A stretch of 64,000 nt of DNA from an uncultured Granulosicoccus sp. (GCA_937991945.1 CALKLO010000015.1:1-64000), one strand, 5' to 3'. Counted from the stretch's first letter, positions 34,093-43,255 are shown. The notes: generated from the sequence alone by a model not told the origin. A program made the numbers and translations.

Positions 34093-35271
34093 ATGGATTT
34101 AAGAAGAAGACATTATCTGGCGTCTGTGTTGCCGTTAAGTGCCGCATTGCTGTGGCCCAGCGCATCGCCAGCAGGGCAAAAAGCTAACGACGCTGAGCGG
34201 GCAAGTTATATCGCTGCTCGTAAGCGCGGGGAAGACGATTTCGAAGCGGTGTTGTTGGATGATTTAGCTCAACCACTAAAGCGAATTGCGTTGCCGGGTC
34301 GTGCCCATGGTGCAGCAGCTTTTTCTAAAAAAGGATTGGTTGTGATGTTTGCTCGTAGGCCGGGCCGCTACATGTGTTGTATCAACACGCAGTCTAATGC
34401 TGAGCCCATTTTTATTAGCCCACCCGAAGGCCGACATTTTTACGGGCATGGTGCTTATTCAGTAAGCGGTAATTTATTATTTACTACAGAAAATGACTAC
34501 GATGGCGAGCGTGGAATCATAGGCTTGTACGATGTCACGCAAGGGTATCGTCGGGTTGGTGAATGGTTGAGTCATGGGCTTGGCCCACACGATATTAAGG
34601 TGATTCCTGAGTTGCAACTAGTGGTAGTTGCAAACGGTGGGATAAAAACTCATCCAAGCACGGGTAGAGATAAACTCAATATCTCAAACATGCAGCCATC
34701 AATTTGCTTATTAGATATGCGAACTGGTCAGTTAGTGGCTAAACACGTGTTGCCCGAGCGACAGCATCAGCTCTCTCTTCGCCATATAGAATTTACCTGC
34801 AGCGGTAACATCTGGTTTGCGGGGCAGTATGAAGGCACTACGGATACTATCGAGTCGTTGGCAGGTTGGTTTAATGTAAGCGCTGCGGTGGCAAGTTTTA
34901 AAAATGGGATGTCACGATCAGATGTGTTTTTGTTACCGATGTCTGCAGACTTAGTCAAAGCGGCAAAAGGGTATTTTTCATCAATAGCCGTTAACAAAAA
35001 CAGCGTTGTTTTAAGTGCCGCGAGGGGGAACTTAGCCATTCGCGTAGACGAGGCGCGTGGGCAAATACTCGAACAAATATCAATGTTGGATTGCAGTGGT
35101 GTCGCAACAGGTAGCGTTGATACCAACCATTGCGAAACAAACGAAAACCCAGAAGATGAGCCTTATCTAATAAGTAGTGGAACAGGGGAGATGCGTTTCA
35201 TCCCCGAGAACCCTGAGCGCCCACCTGTCTGGCAAGGCGCTCAATGGGATAATCATTTGTATCGTGTTTAG
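34093..35271 (+). CDS. DUF1513 protein, predicted exported beta-propeller
   Basis: The 392-residue protein starts with LRRRHYLASVLPLSAALL, a plausible twin-arginine-type leader. The body is typical DUF1513: RAHGAAAFSKKGLVVMFARRPG, YGHGAYSVSGNLLFTTEND and GLGPHDIKV, repeated in a way that suggests propeller blades. DUF1513 genes commonly accompany imelysin/di-haem operons, and this one is divergent from one here. Function unknown; a periplasmic iron-linked role is an inference from context. Confidence 0.85.
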   Translation: MDLRRRHYLASVLPLSAALLWPSASPAGQKANDAERASYIAARKRGEDDFEAVLLDDLAQPLKRIALPGRAHGAAAFSKKGLVVMFARRPGRYMCCINTQSNAEPIFISPPEGRHFYGHGAYSVSGNLLFTTENDYDGERGIIGLYDVTQGYRRVGEWLSHGLGPHDIKVIPELQLVVVANGGIKTHPSTGRDKLNISNMQPSICLLDMRTGQLVAKHVLPERQHQLSLRHIEFTCSGNIWFAGQYEGTTDTIESLAGWFNVSAAVASFKNGMSRSDVFLLPMSADLVKAAKGYFSSIAVNKNSVVLSAARGNLAIRVDEARGQILEQISMLDCSGVATGSVDTNHCETNENPEDEPYLISSGTGEMRFIPENPERPPVWQGAQWDNHLYRV

Positions 35272-35298
35272 TGCTATCTATAAAGACAAATTAACGAC

Positions 35299-36243
35299 TT
35301 ACAAATTCGTATCTATTCGATAACCTGCACGTGGAAAATGCACACAGACTGTGCCCACTTCATCAGTGGTTCTATCGACAGCGATAGTGTCGGCATCGGC
35401 CATTCTCACCGTACCTTCTACGGGTTGTTCTCCACCGTTTACATCAGGATGTACGGTAACTCTATCTCCAACACTTAACCCTTGAGGCTCATGTTCGGCA
35501 ACGCCTAATGTGGTGACAGGTTGTGAAGACAATGCGCATTCAATGGCTGCTTCTGCACTCATGGCGCTCGATGTACCGTGACCCAGTGCATTAACGTTGC
35601 TTTCCCAACGGACTAGGTCTGGGAATTCTGCAAGCATGGTAGGGCCGCCGTTCCAACGGCCGCGTACAAACCAAACCACATGATACAACTGCGCATCAAT
35701 GGCTGCAGGCGATGCGCCGAGTAGAAAGTCCCGGCCGTCACCCAGTTGTTCGTTTAGCCATTTAAGTGGGGCGCGCAGTTGTGCCACTAAATGCGGCAGC
35801 TGTGCATTGGCAGTTCGTAAGCCTTCAGCCCAGTTCTCACCCATATAGAGTCGGCCACGATCTTCGGCAAAATCTGCTGGGAGTGCATCGCCTGCAGAGC
35901 CAAGTACGATTTTCACGGCCAGATCAAACAAGGCACCATCAGTCCATCGGCTTAGACACCACATTAAGCCTGCGTCTTTTGTTGGCATAAAGGTTGGGGA
36001 GGGGAAGCGTCTGTCTAACTCGCGAATAATGCATTGGCTATCGCAATAAATATCAGAGCCGATCTGCATGACCGGTGTTCGACGATAGCCACCCGTTAGT
36101 GCCGTTAATAATGGCTTGGGCGGGATACGTGGTATTTCAACATCACGCCAAGCTAGGCCCTTGATACCAAAAGCAACTCTCACTTTCTCCGCTACCGGTG
36201 ACTGCGGGTAGTTGTGGAAAATAATATCGGAAGATGAATTCAT
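35299..36243 (-). CDS. Glutathione S-transferase-family protein with C-terminal extension
   Basis: The 314-residue protein begins with a thioredoxin-like GST domain (HNYPQSPVAEKVRVAFGIKGL at about 10-30, TPVMQIG around 56, then CDSQCIIREL). A helical GST C-terminal domain continues to about 225. The last roughly 75 residues (GLSVGDRVTVHPDVNGGE onward) are beta-rich and not part of a normal GST, which ends near 220-230. It lies 14 bases downstream of an FMN-dependent hydroxy-acid dehydrogenase on the same strand and is likely co-transcribed. Substrate unknown. Confidence 0.83.
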   Translation of the reverse strand: MNSSSDIIFHNYPQSPVAEKVRVAFGIKGLAWRDVEIPRIPPKPLLTALTGGYRRTPVMQIGSDIYCDSQCIIRELDRRFPSPTFMPTKDAGLMWCLSRWTDGALFDLAVKIVLGSAGDALPADFAEDRGRLYMGENWAEGLRTANAQLPHLVAQLRAPLKWLNEQLGDGRDFLLGASPAAIDAQLYHVVWFVRGRWNGGPTMLAEFPDLVRWESNVNALGHGTSSAMSAEAAIECALSSQPVTTLGVAEHEPQGLSVGDRVTVHPDVNGGEQPVEGTVRMADADTIAVDRTTDEVGTVCVHFPRAGYRIDTNL

Positions 36244-36257
36244 AGGGGGTCCTTGAG

Positions 36258-37415
36258 CTACTGCCAGCTGCCTTCAAAGTCTTTTGGAATCATTAAAATG
36301 TCGCGATCTAAATCGTTAACATTTTTTCGACCACACAGCGCCATGGAAACATCCAGCTCTTTGTGGATGATCTCTAAAGCGCGGGTAACACCTTTCTCAC
36401 CCATAGCCCCTAAGCCATAAATGTAAGCACGGCCAATAAATACGCCGGTTGCGCCCATAGCCAGTGCTTTGAGAACGTCCTGACCAGAACGAATACCGCT
36501 GTCTAGGTGCACTTCTATTTGATCACCTACCGCCTCTAATATAGAAGGCAGCATACGAATAGAACTCAAGCAGCCATCGAGCTGTCGTCCGCCGTGGTTG
36601 GAGACGACGATAGCGTCGGCGCCGACTTCTAGTGCACGTTTAGCATCTTCAACATCCAGAATGCCCTTGAGTATGACTTTGCCGCCCCAAATTTGCTTGA
36701 TACGAGCGACTTTGTCCCAATCGAGAGTGGGGTCAAACTGATCGCCAATCCAGGTCATCATCTCAGATGGGTCACCGTCAATATGCCCAACTATGTTGCC
36801 TAAGTTACGACGTTTGGCACCTAACATTTCTATGCCCCAACGCCACTTTGTCATCAAGTTGGCAACCGTTGAGGGCGTTAGCTTAGGAGGCGCAGACAAT
36901 CCGTTTTTTAAGTCCTTATGACGTTGCCCAACAATTTGTAAATCAAGCGTTATGACCAGGGCAGAGCAGTTGGCATCTTTGGCACGCTGAATAAGTCGGA
37001 ACAGAAAGTCTTCGTCACGCATGGTGTACAGCTGAAACCAAAAAGGTTTGGTCGTTGCGGCTGCAACCTCCTCGATAGAGTTGACAGACATTGTGGTCAA
37101 CGTGAACGGGACGTTAAATTTTTCAGCAGCTCTTGCCGCCTTGATTTCTCCGTCTGCCGATTGCATGCCGGTCATGCCCACGGGCGCTAACGCCACTGGC
37201 ATGGCAACATCTTGTCCGATCATTTTTGAGGCAGTGCTTCGGCCCGACATATCGACGGCGACGCGTTGTCGTAAGTACAGCTGATCAAAATCGCTGCTGT
37301 TTTCGCGAAACGTTTGCTCGGTCCAGCTACCCGATTCCGCATAGTCATAAAACATACGCGGTACACGACGTTTGTAAATGGGTTTGAAATCTTCAATGCA
37401 GGTGATGACAGTCAC
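36258..37415 (-). CDS. FMN-dependent alpha-hydroxy-acid dehydrogenase (LldD-like)
   Basis: The 385-residue TIM-barrel flavoenzyme shows the family active-site block VVSNHGGRQLDG with catalytic H274 and R277, ALAPVGMTGM in the FMN site, KGILDVEDA, and the phosphate loop GVFIGRAYIYG. L-lactate dehydrogenase is the best-known member, but glycolate or other 2-hydroxy acids are possible. The start is GTG at 37415. It shares a transcript with the GST-like gene and diverges from the proX-like gene. Confidence 0.88.
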   Translation of the reverse strand: MTVITCIEDFKPIYKRRVPRMFYDYAESGSWTEQTFRENSSDFDQLYLRQRVAVDMSGRSTASKMIGQDVAMPVALAPVGMTGMQSADGEIKAARAAEKFNVPFTLTTMSVNSIEEVAAATTKPFWFQLYTMRDEDFLFRLIQRAKDANCSALVITLDLQIVGQRHKDLKNGLSAPPKLTPSTVANLMTKWRWGIEMLGAKRRNLGNIVGHIDGDPSEMMTWIGDQFDPTLDWDKVARIKQIWGGKVILKGILDVEDAKRALEVGADAIVVSNHGGRQLDGCLSSIRMLPSILEAVGDQIEVHLDSGIRSGQDVLKALAMGATGVFIGRAYIYGLGAMGEKGVTRALEIIHKELDVSMALCGRKNVNDLDRDILMIPKDFEGSWQ

Positions 37416-37563
37416 GGTTGATCGGTTTCCACTGGTTGGGCTGAAATGCCGTGTTGCTCAGTATATTACAGCCCAGCGAGCCACGAAATCGTTTGATCAT
37501 GAATACCCTGCACTTTGATTCGTTTAATACCCTAATCAGATACCCGCATTAGCCATAAGGTCT

Positions 37564-37577
37564 TCATAACGTTATGA
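37564..37577. promoter_or_regulatory. Perfect 14-base palindrome upstream of the proX-like gene
   Basis: TCATAACGTTATGA is a perfect inverted repeat, 36 bases before the TTG start. Its place in the divergent region makes it a candidate operator for the betaine importer or for the hydroxy-acid dehydrogenase. I know no exact match to a named regulator. Confidence 0.4.
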
Positions 37578-37613
37578 TTGACGACGAAGGTCTAAACTCT
37601 TGGAGAAATACTT

Positions 37614-38588
37614 TTGCAAATCAAACACTTAAAAAAATCGATTGGAGCGCTCGCGCTGCTAGCTGCGTTTTCAGGCAACTCTCAAGCTGCTGACTGCGGT
37701 GAAGTATCCATCACGGAAATGGATTGGGATTCGGCGCGAGTTGTTACAGCGGTTGCTAAGTTCTTAATGGAGCAGGGCTACGGTTGTTCTGTGACTGCTG
37801 TGCCCTCAGCGTCTACGCCTGCACTAGCCTCACTGGCTGAAACTGGCAAGCCAGATATCCTGACGGAAGTCTGGACGAATGGCGCACCTGCCTATAACGG
37901 CCTAGTCGAGTCTGGCAAAATTGAACCCCTCACCGAAGTTCTCTCTGACGGTGGTGTAGAAGCTTGGTGGGTTCCTACCTACCTCGTTGAAAAGCATCCT
38001 GAACTGGCCACATTAGAAGGTGTACTGGCTAACCCTGAGTTGGTTGGCGGACGTTTTCATAACTGCCCAGTCGGTTGGACGTGTCAGGTCATCAACACCA
38101 ATATGGCAAAAGCCTCGTTTGGTGAGAGCGGCATGGAAGACTTCATTCATGGTTCGGGTGAGACGCTTGCTGCCAGCATCGGTGCTGCCTTTGAAAACCA
38201 AGAGCCTTGGTTCGGTTACTACTGGGCGCCAACTTCTATTCTGGGTAAGTACCCTATGACTCAGGTAGACATTGGACCTCATGATGCAGCCACACACGAG
38301 TGCAACAGTTTGGAAGATTGTGCAACGCCTAAGGCTGCTGCATACCCTAAGAGTATCGTGACAACAGTCGTGTCAGATACGTTTGCCGCTGGAAACCCGG
38401 ACGTGACTGACATGATGCGTAACTTGTCGTTCACCAACGCTCAGATGGGTGAGTTGTTGGCATGGAAAGAAGACAACAACGCATCAGCCGATGAAGCGGC
38501 TGTTCAATTCCTAACTAGCTACAAAGAAGTATGGCCTAACTGGTTAGGTGATGATGCTAAAGCTAAGCTATCTGCTTTAACTCAGTAG
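37614..38588 (+). CDS. proX: Glycine betaine/quaternary-amine ABC importer, binding protein (ProX/OpuAC family)
   Basis: The 324-residue product starts at TTG: an in-frame stop at 37593 leaves no ATG, and GGAGA lies seven bases ahead. A signal peptide ends at SQAA. The mature chain has the OpuAC/ProX signature, with EMDWDSARVVTAVAKFLMEQ, PDILTEVW and aromatic-rich GYYWAPT, which could provide the Trp/Tyr cage for a quaternary ammonium group. Cysteine pairs (NCPVGWTC; CNSLEDC) suggest disulfides. It heads an operon with a permease and a CBS-type ATPase. Betaine, choline or a related compound is likely; carnitine cannot be excluded. Confidence 0.85.
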   Translation: MQIKHLKKSIGALALLAAFSGNSQAADCGEVSITEMDWDSARVVTAVAKFLMEQGYGCSVTAVPSASTPALASLAETGKPDILTEVWTNGAPAYNGLVESGKIEPLTEVLSDGGVEAWWVPTYLVEKHPELATLEGVLANPELVGGRFHNCPVGWTCQVINTNMAKASFGESGMEDFIHGSGETLAASIGAAFENQEPWFGYYWAPTSILGKYPMTQVDIGPHDAATHECNSLEDCATPKAAAYPKSIVTTVVSDTFAAGNPDVTDMMRNLSFTNAQMGELLAWKEDNNASADEAAVQFLTSYKEVWPNWLGDDAKAKLSALTQ

Positions 38589-38624
38589 TCTTTGGGTCTT
38601 ACGTTTTTTTTATTGAGTCATACA

Positions 38625-38657
38625 GGCGGTGAACTTCACGGTGTTCGCCGCCTTTTC
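38625..38657 (+). terminator. Terminator-like hairpin after the proX-like gene
   Basis: GGCGGTGAAC (38625-38634) pairs with GTTCGCCGCC (38643-38652) over ten pairs including one G-U, with an eight-base loop and TTTTC directly after. It sits between the binding-protein and permease genes, so it should give partial termination and protect the upstream mRNA end. Confidence 0.78.
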
Positions 38658-38673
38658 TATTGAGGGTGTGTAA

Positions 38674-39705
38674 TTGGCTGCTTATGACTGGTTCTTCGAT
38701 ACGGTAGGTTTACGCGAGTGGTGTAACGCTACGAAGTCAGAAGGCACAATGAGCATGGCGGATTTACTCGCTAAAGCCAATGGCGGTGCTGCTGAAACGA
38801 GTTGGTGGGAAGTACCGTTTCCATCACTGGACACACTCAACAAATCGTGTGAAGCGGTCATACGCACACGCGATTTTACAGCGTCAATTGAACAAGCGTT
38901 TCTCGGTGTTAAGGACAAAATGAAAGTAGTCCTCGACCCACTAACGCAACCGCTTAGCTGGATGCTCGACGGGGCCTTGTCTCTGTTTGTAGGTACACCC
39001 TGGTGGTTGCTCATTGCATTGATGTTAATGCTTACGTACTACGCCTCGCGTAATGTACTGGTGACCATATTTGTCGCGTTCTCCTTCTTCTTGTTAGCGT
39101 TTATCGATCACTACACGTATGCGGTGCAAACGCTATCTATCATATTCGTGTGTACGATATTAAGCGTACTCATGGGGGTGCCCATAGGCATTGCCATGTC
39201 CAAAAGTAATACCTTTCAACGGTTCACCATTCCCATATTGGATATGTTGCAAACCTTGCCATCGTTTGTTTATCTAATACCGCTTATATTCTTATTCAGC
39301 GTTACCGAGTCTAAGTTGTATGGCATAGCGATCATCATGTACGCCATAGTGCCGGTGGTACGCCTTACCGATCTTGGAATACGCTTAGTGGACAAAGATG
39401 TTATTGAAGCTGCCAATGCGTTTGGCATGACCTCCCGTCAGAAACTATTTGGCGTAGAGATACCCTTAGCGTTGCCCAACATTATGGCTGGAATTAATCA
39501 GACCATCATGATGGCGCTGGCCATGGTCGTTATCGCCTCTCTTGTCTCTGCTCCAGGCTTAGGCACACTGGTATTGCGGGGCATTCGTAACCTTGAGTTA
39601 GGGGTCGGCCTGGTCTCAGGGTTCGCTATCGTATTACTCGCCGTTGTGCTGGACCGAGTCAGTAAGGCCTCCTTGGCAAGAATCAACGCGGCCCAAAGCC
39701 ACTAA
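38674..39705 (+). CDS. proW: Glycine betaine/quaternary-amine ABC permease (ProW family)
   Basis: The 343-residue permease starts at TTG at 38674 after GAGGGTG; an internal ATG at 38749 preceded by AGAAGG is a real alternative and would remove 25 residues. A hydrophilic N-terminal region of about 95 residues precedes six or seven helices. The ProW landmarks LDMLQTLPSFVYLIP, YAIVPVVRLTDLGIR and ALPNIMAGINQTIMMALAMVVIAS (family form) are clear. It follows a hairpin after proX and precedes the ATPase by 15 bases. Confidence 0.87.
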   Translation: MAAYDWFFDTVGLREWCNATKSEGTMSMADLLAKANGGAAETSWWEVPFPSLDTLNKSCEAVIRTRDFTASIEQAFLGVKDKMKVVLDPLTQPLSWMLDGALSLFVGTPWWLLIALMLMLTYYASRNVLVTIFVAFSFFLLAFIDHYTYAVQTLSIIFVCTILSVLMGVPIGIAMSKSNTFQRFTIPILDMLQTLPSFVYLIPLIFLFSVTESKLYGIAIIMYAIVPVVRLTDLGIRLVDKDVIEAANAFGMTSRQKLFGVEIPLALPNIMAGINQTIMMALAMVVIASLVSAPGLGTLVLRGIRNLELGVGLVSGFAIVLLAVVLDRVSKASLARINAAQSH

Positions 39706-39720
39706 TAGGAATGTAAAGAC

Positions 39721-40806
39721 GTGGCTTCAGATTACACATTAAACAAAGCATCGGTACCTGCCAAGGTTGTTATTAAAGATCTATACAAGATCTTCGGTAC
39801 CAACCCAAAGATGGGGCTGCAGCACGTCAGAAATGGCGTTAACAAAACTGACCTACTTGACCAATACGGGCAAGTACTTGGCCTACGCGACATCAATGTC
39901 GAGATGGGCGAGGGGCAGATCACCGTCATCATGGGATTATCCGGTTCAGGAAAATCCACACTCATTCGGCATTTAAATCGACTCATAGAACCCACCGCCG
40001 GTGAAATTCTTGTCGACGGTGTCGATGTCATGAGTTACTCAAAGTCACAACTACGCGAGCTACGTCAGTCGCAAATGTCCATGGTATTTCAAAAGTTTGC
40101 ATTACTACCGCACCGCAGTGTGTTGGTAAACGCAGGCATGGCTATGCGCATTCGTGGTGAAGAGGAAGACGCTATTAACGCAGAAGCCTATAAATGGCTA
40201 GAACGCGTCGGACTTAAAGGTGTTGAAAACCAATACCCTCATCAGTTGTCTGGCGGCATGCAGCAACGAGTCGGTATCGCGCGTGCCTTGACCTCTAATG
40301 CGCCCATCATGTTGATGGATGAAGCCTTTTCAGCCTTAGATCCGCTGATTAGAACTGACATGCAAAACCTACTATTAGAGCTGCAGAAGGATCTACACAA
40401 GACCATAGTATTCATCACCCATGATTTAGATGAAGCATTGAAAATTGCAGATCACCTCGTCATTTTGAAGGATGGTCATACTGTTCAACAAGGCGAGCCA
40501 CAAGACATACTGCTTAACCCTTGTGATCCTTACATAGAAGATTTTGTGGGTGATATCAATAGAGCGCGAGTATTGCGGGCACGCTCTATCATGCTGCCGC
40601 TTAGCGGTGAATTACCGTCAGATACCCAAGGCCAGGTTGATCATGACGACACACTGGAGAGCATCATTGCGCGTTCGGGTGGTGATATATCCCACGGTTT
40701 TATCGTGACTAAAGAGGGGACGCCTGTCGGTACGATTGATATGACGGCTGTGCTCAAAGCATTGGTGCCGCGCATTTCCACCGACACCGGTGTCAGAAAT
40801 TACTAA
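39721..40806 (+). CDS. proV: Glycine betaine/quaternary-amine ABC ATPase (ProV family)
   Basis: The 361-residue ATPase starts at GTG and shows Walker A GLSGSGKS (72-79), signature LSGGMQQR (176-183), Walker B IMLMDEAFSALDP and the ITHDLDEAL switch region. The MGLSGSGKST and MVFQKFALLPHRSV stretches are typical of ProV/OpuAA. The C-terminal part ends with a CBS-like segment (FIVTKEGTPVGTIDMTAVLK), which in OpuA senses ionic strength. It ends the operon, converging on a flavoprotein gene. Confidence 0.9.
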   Translation: MASDYTLNKASVPAKVVIKDLYKIFGTNPKMGLQHVRNGVNKTDLLDQYGQVLGLRDINVEMGEGQITVIMGLSGSGKSTLIRHLNRLIEPTAGEILVDGVDVMSYSKSQLRELRQSQMSMVFQKFALLPHRSVLVNAGMAMRIRGEEEDAINAEAYKWLERVGLKGVENQYPHQLSGGMQQRVGIARALTSNAPIMLMDEAFSALDPLIRTDMQNLLLELQKDLHKTIVFITHDLDEALKIADHLVILKDGHTVQQGEPQDILLNPCDPYIEDFVGDINRARVLRARSIMLPLSGELPSDTQGQVDHDDTLESIIARSGGDISHGFIVTKEGTPVGTIDMTAVLKALVPRISTDTGVRNY

Positions 40807-40832
40807 ATAGGGCGCTCATACCACATGAACCA

Positions 40833-42194
40833 TTAGGGATTTTTACGAGCGGCTCGTGTGTATTCTATTTTGTCTTTCCACGCATACAAAGAAACGGCTG
40901 CTGGCAGAAACCACGGTTTACCTGTGTATAAAGGCTTTGTAGGAAATGGAAGGTTATCAAGTGCAGTCGCGCCGTCAGGGTTGCCAATAATTTTCTGGCC
41001 CGCTCGCATCCCCAAATAGCTGGACATGGACACACCTGAGCCGCAAAACCCCATGGCATAGTGAAGGCCATTGTGGACACCGGTATGAGGCATTTCGTCG
41101 AAGGTATAGGCAACGGTGCCAGTCCAAGAATGCGAAATTCGAGTGTCACGTAGCTGTGGAAATATGCGGCTCATTTGGTGATGCAACCGTGGCCCGCTCA
41201 CCATCGGGTTTGTTTCATTGGCAGAGACACGCCCACCAAACAAAACACGTTTTCTATCAGGGGATGCTCGATAGTAGTAAATCACTTTGCAACTATCGCT
41301 AGCGACTCTGTGACTGGGAAAAAGCTCATCCATCAGTTCGCTAGGTAGTGCCTCTGTAGCTATGACGTAACTGCCGATGGGTATAACGCGCCGTTGAAAC
41401 CACGGTGTCAGGTTAGTGGTATAGCCATTGGTTGCAATCATGACATCGCGAGCTTTTATGATGCCGTTTAACGTTTGAATGGAGAATTGACCATCACCGG
41501 TTTGGTTGTGCCGAATGATGGAGGTAGCAGGGCAGTGCGGCACAAAAGTAACGCCTAAGCTGAGTGCTTTTTTAACTAAGCCCTGATGGTATTTAGACGC
41601 ATGAATAGCCGCGTGCTTTGGGAATACAACGCCACCGTAATAGGCATCACTGCCTAACTCTGTTCGTTGATCACTGCGTGGCACGCTATAGGCTTCTTCA
41701 AAACCTTCTTCTCGGTTTAGTTGCTCAGCCTCTCGTGATATTGCCTCGTAGTGAAAGGGTGTATGTGCTGCGTGATACAGTCCATTACGTTCGAAGTGAC
41801 AATCAATGGCTTCGTTTTGGACATAGGCTTCGATCCAATTGAGGGCGTTCACCCCTTCTTGACGAATAGCCTTAGCTTTTACCATTCCTAATTTTCGGGC
41901 AAGTTGTTTAGCGCTAGGTTTTATACTCGTGTTGATTTGCCCACCATTGCGAGAACTACACCCTTGCCCAATATCGCCGCTGTCGATGACCACGGTTGCA
42001 CGCCCTGCGGCAGCAGTTTGAATGGCTGTGTGCAAGCCTGTGTACCCAGACCCTATAACGACGACATCTGCTGAGGGCGGTAGCACGGCGTTGGGCACGG
42101 TAAAGTCGAGGACATCGTCTAGCCAATATGACGCGTTTTTAAAGTCGTCTGTGTACAGTGAGTCTGAGGGTGTTGAACGTTGCCCGATATTCAA
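40833..42194 (-). CDS. FAD-dependent amine/amino-acid oxidoreductase (PuuB/DadA family)
   Basis: The 453-residue flavoprotein has the N-terminal dinucleotide fold VVVIGSGYTGLHTAIQTAAAG and the family stretch CSSRNGGQINTSI. The FAD C-terminal half includes YHYAMGFCGSGVSMSSYLG in near-family form. It starts at TTG at 42194 with AGGAAGGA seven bases upstream. PuuB oxidises gamma-glutamylputrescine, and relatives oxidise sarcosine or D-amino acids. Lying beside a betaine importer makes an N-methylated amine a reasonable guess, but no more than that. Confidence 0.83.
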   Translation of the reverse strand: MNIGQRSTPSDSLYTDDFKNASYWLDDVLDFTVPNAVLPPSADVVVIGSGYTGLHTAIQTAAAGRATVVIDSGDIGQGCSSRNGGQINTSIKPSAKQLARKLGMVKAKAIRQEGVNALNWIEAYVQNEAIDCHFERNGLYHAAHTPFHYEAISREAEQLNREEGFEEAYSVPRSDQRTELGSDAYYGGVVFPKHAAIHASKYHQGLVKKALSLGVTFVPHCPATSIIRHNQTGDGQFSIQTLNGIIKARDVMIATNGYTTNLTPWFQRRVIPIGSYVIATEALPSELMDELFPSHRVASDSCKVIYYYRASPDRKRVLFGGRVSANETNPMVSGPRLHHQMSRIFPQLRDTRISHSWTGTVAYTFDEMPHTGVHNGLHYAMGFCGSGVSMSSYLGMRAGQKIIGNPDGATALDNLPFPTKPLYTGKPWFLPAAVSLYAWKDKIEYTRAARKNP

Positions 42195-42358
42195 AAGCGT
42201 GTCCTTCCTGAGGTCTGAGAGGGTAGCTGGTTCGCGCTACAGTATTACATTCAGTGTCATGGCAGCGCTAGGGGCTTTTAGAATTGGCTTAAACTGTTCT
42301 TCATCTGACATAATTGACACGTAAAAGACCTTTATTAAAAGTACATTAGAGGAACGAC

Positions 42359-43045
42359 ATGCCTGCATACGCTATTGCACTGCCACCTGTTGTCACACTA
42401 CCGGTGGCTGGTTCGTCTGCCGTTTTTCCCGTTAGACGGGTCTATTGCATTGGCCGGAACTATGCAGCGCATGCCATTGAAATGGGGCACGACCCTGATA
42501 GAGAGGCGCCATTTTTCTTTCAAAAAAACCCTAACAACTTAGATGCATCAGGTGAGTTTGTTTACCCTGAAAAATCGACGGACGTACACCATGAAGTTGA
42601 GATGGCGGTTATGCTCCAATCAGGTGGCTGTAATATCCCTGTGTCTAAGGCGTTGAGTCACGTTTTCGGCTATGCCTTGTCATTGGATATGACGCGGCGT
42701 GATTTGCAAGGTGAGCAGAAAAAATTAGGTAGGCCCTGGGAAATCGGAAAAGCCTTCGAACGATCAGCACCTGTCGGTCCCATACACACGGTTGAACAAG
42801 TCGGGCATTTGGCGCAAGGCCGTATTGAGTTGTCCATCAATGGTGCGTTGAAGCAACAGGGCGATCTAAACCAAATGATTTGGAAAGTCCCTGAGATGAT
42901 CTCCTACCTGTCTGATTATTTCAAACTTGCGGCAGGGGATGTCATTCTGTCCGGCACCCCTGCAGGTGTAGGGCCCGTTGTAAAGGGTGATGTTATGGAT
43001 ATTGCTCTGGATGGACTGGGCGCTATGACAATTCCGGTCACGTAG
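42359..43045 (+). CDS. Fumarylacetoacetate hydrolase-family protein
   Basis: The 228-residue cytoplasmic enzyme is the size of fumarylpyruvate hydrolases. It shows RVYCIGRNYAAHAIEMG, FFFQKNPNNL, the metal-site HHEVEMAVML, the MTRRDLQ loop and the closing GDVILSGTPAGVGPV. It hydrolyses or decarboxylates a 2,4-diketo acid using Mg or Mn. It stands alone between the flavoprotein gene (divergent) and the second sugar operon, so no ring-cleavage pathway is visible to define its substrate. Confidence 0.9.
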   Translation: MPAYAIALPPVVTLPVAGSSAVFPVRRVYCIGRNYAAHAIEMGHDPDREAPFFFQKNPNNLDASGEFVYPEKSTDVHHEVEMAVMLQSGGCNIPVSKALSHVFGYALSLDMTRRDLQGEQKKLGRPWEIGKAFERSAPVGPIHTVEQVGHLAQGRIELSINGALKQQGDLNQMIWKVPEMISYLSDYFKLAAGDVILSGTPAGVGPVVKGDVMDIALDGLGAMTIPVT

Positions 43046-43255
43046 CTTGCGTGGCTTTCGTAGCTCACGTGGTTCGATAAGTTACGAGCGGGTTCGTGCA
43101 AAAATATTTCTTGTGCGTGGCGTTACTCACTATAAATGCTCGAAATAGCTTAGCTACGGGGCTAGCACGCCAGTTTTAGCTGCGAAAAATGAGCTCAATT
43201 GTCTAAAAAATAGGCTTTTGCGTGGGCACTAGCTGAAATTTCTTTAAAAAACTAC

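Noticed and set aside
43046-43250. Riboswitch or leader peptide before the second sugar operon
   Set aside because: The promoter lies to the right of this stretch, and I saw no stable conserved-looking fold or short coding frame.
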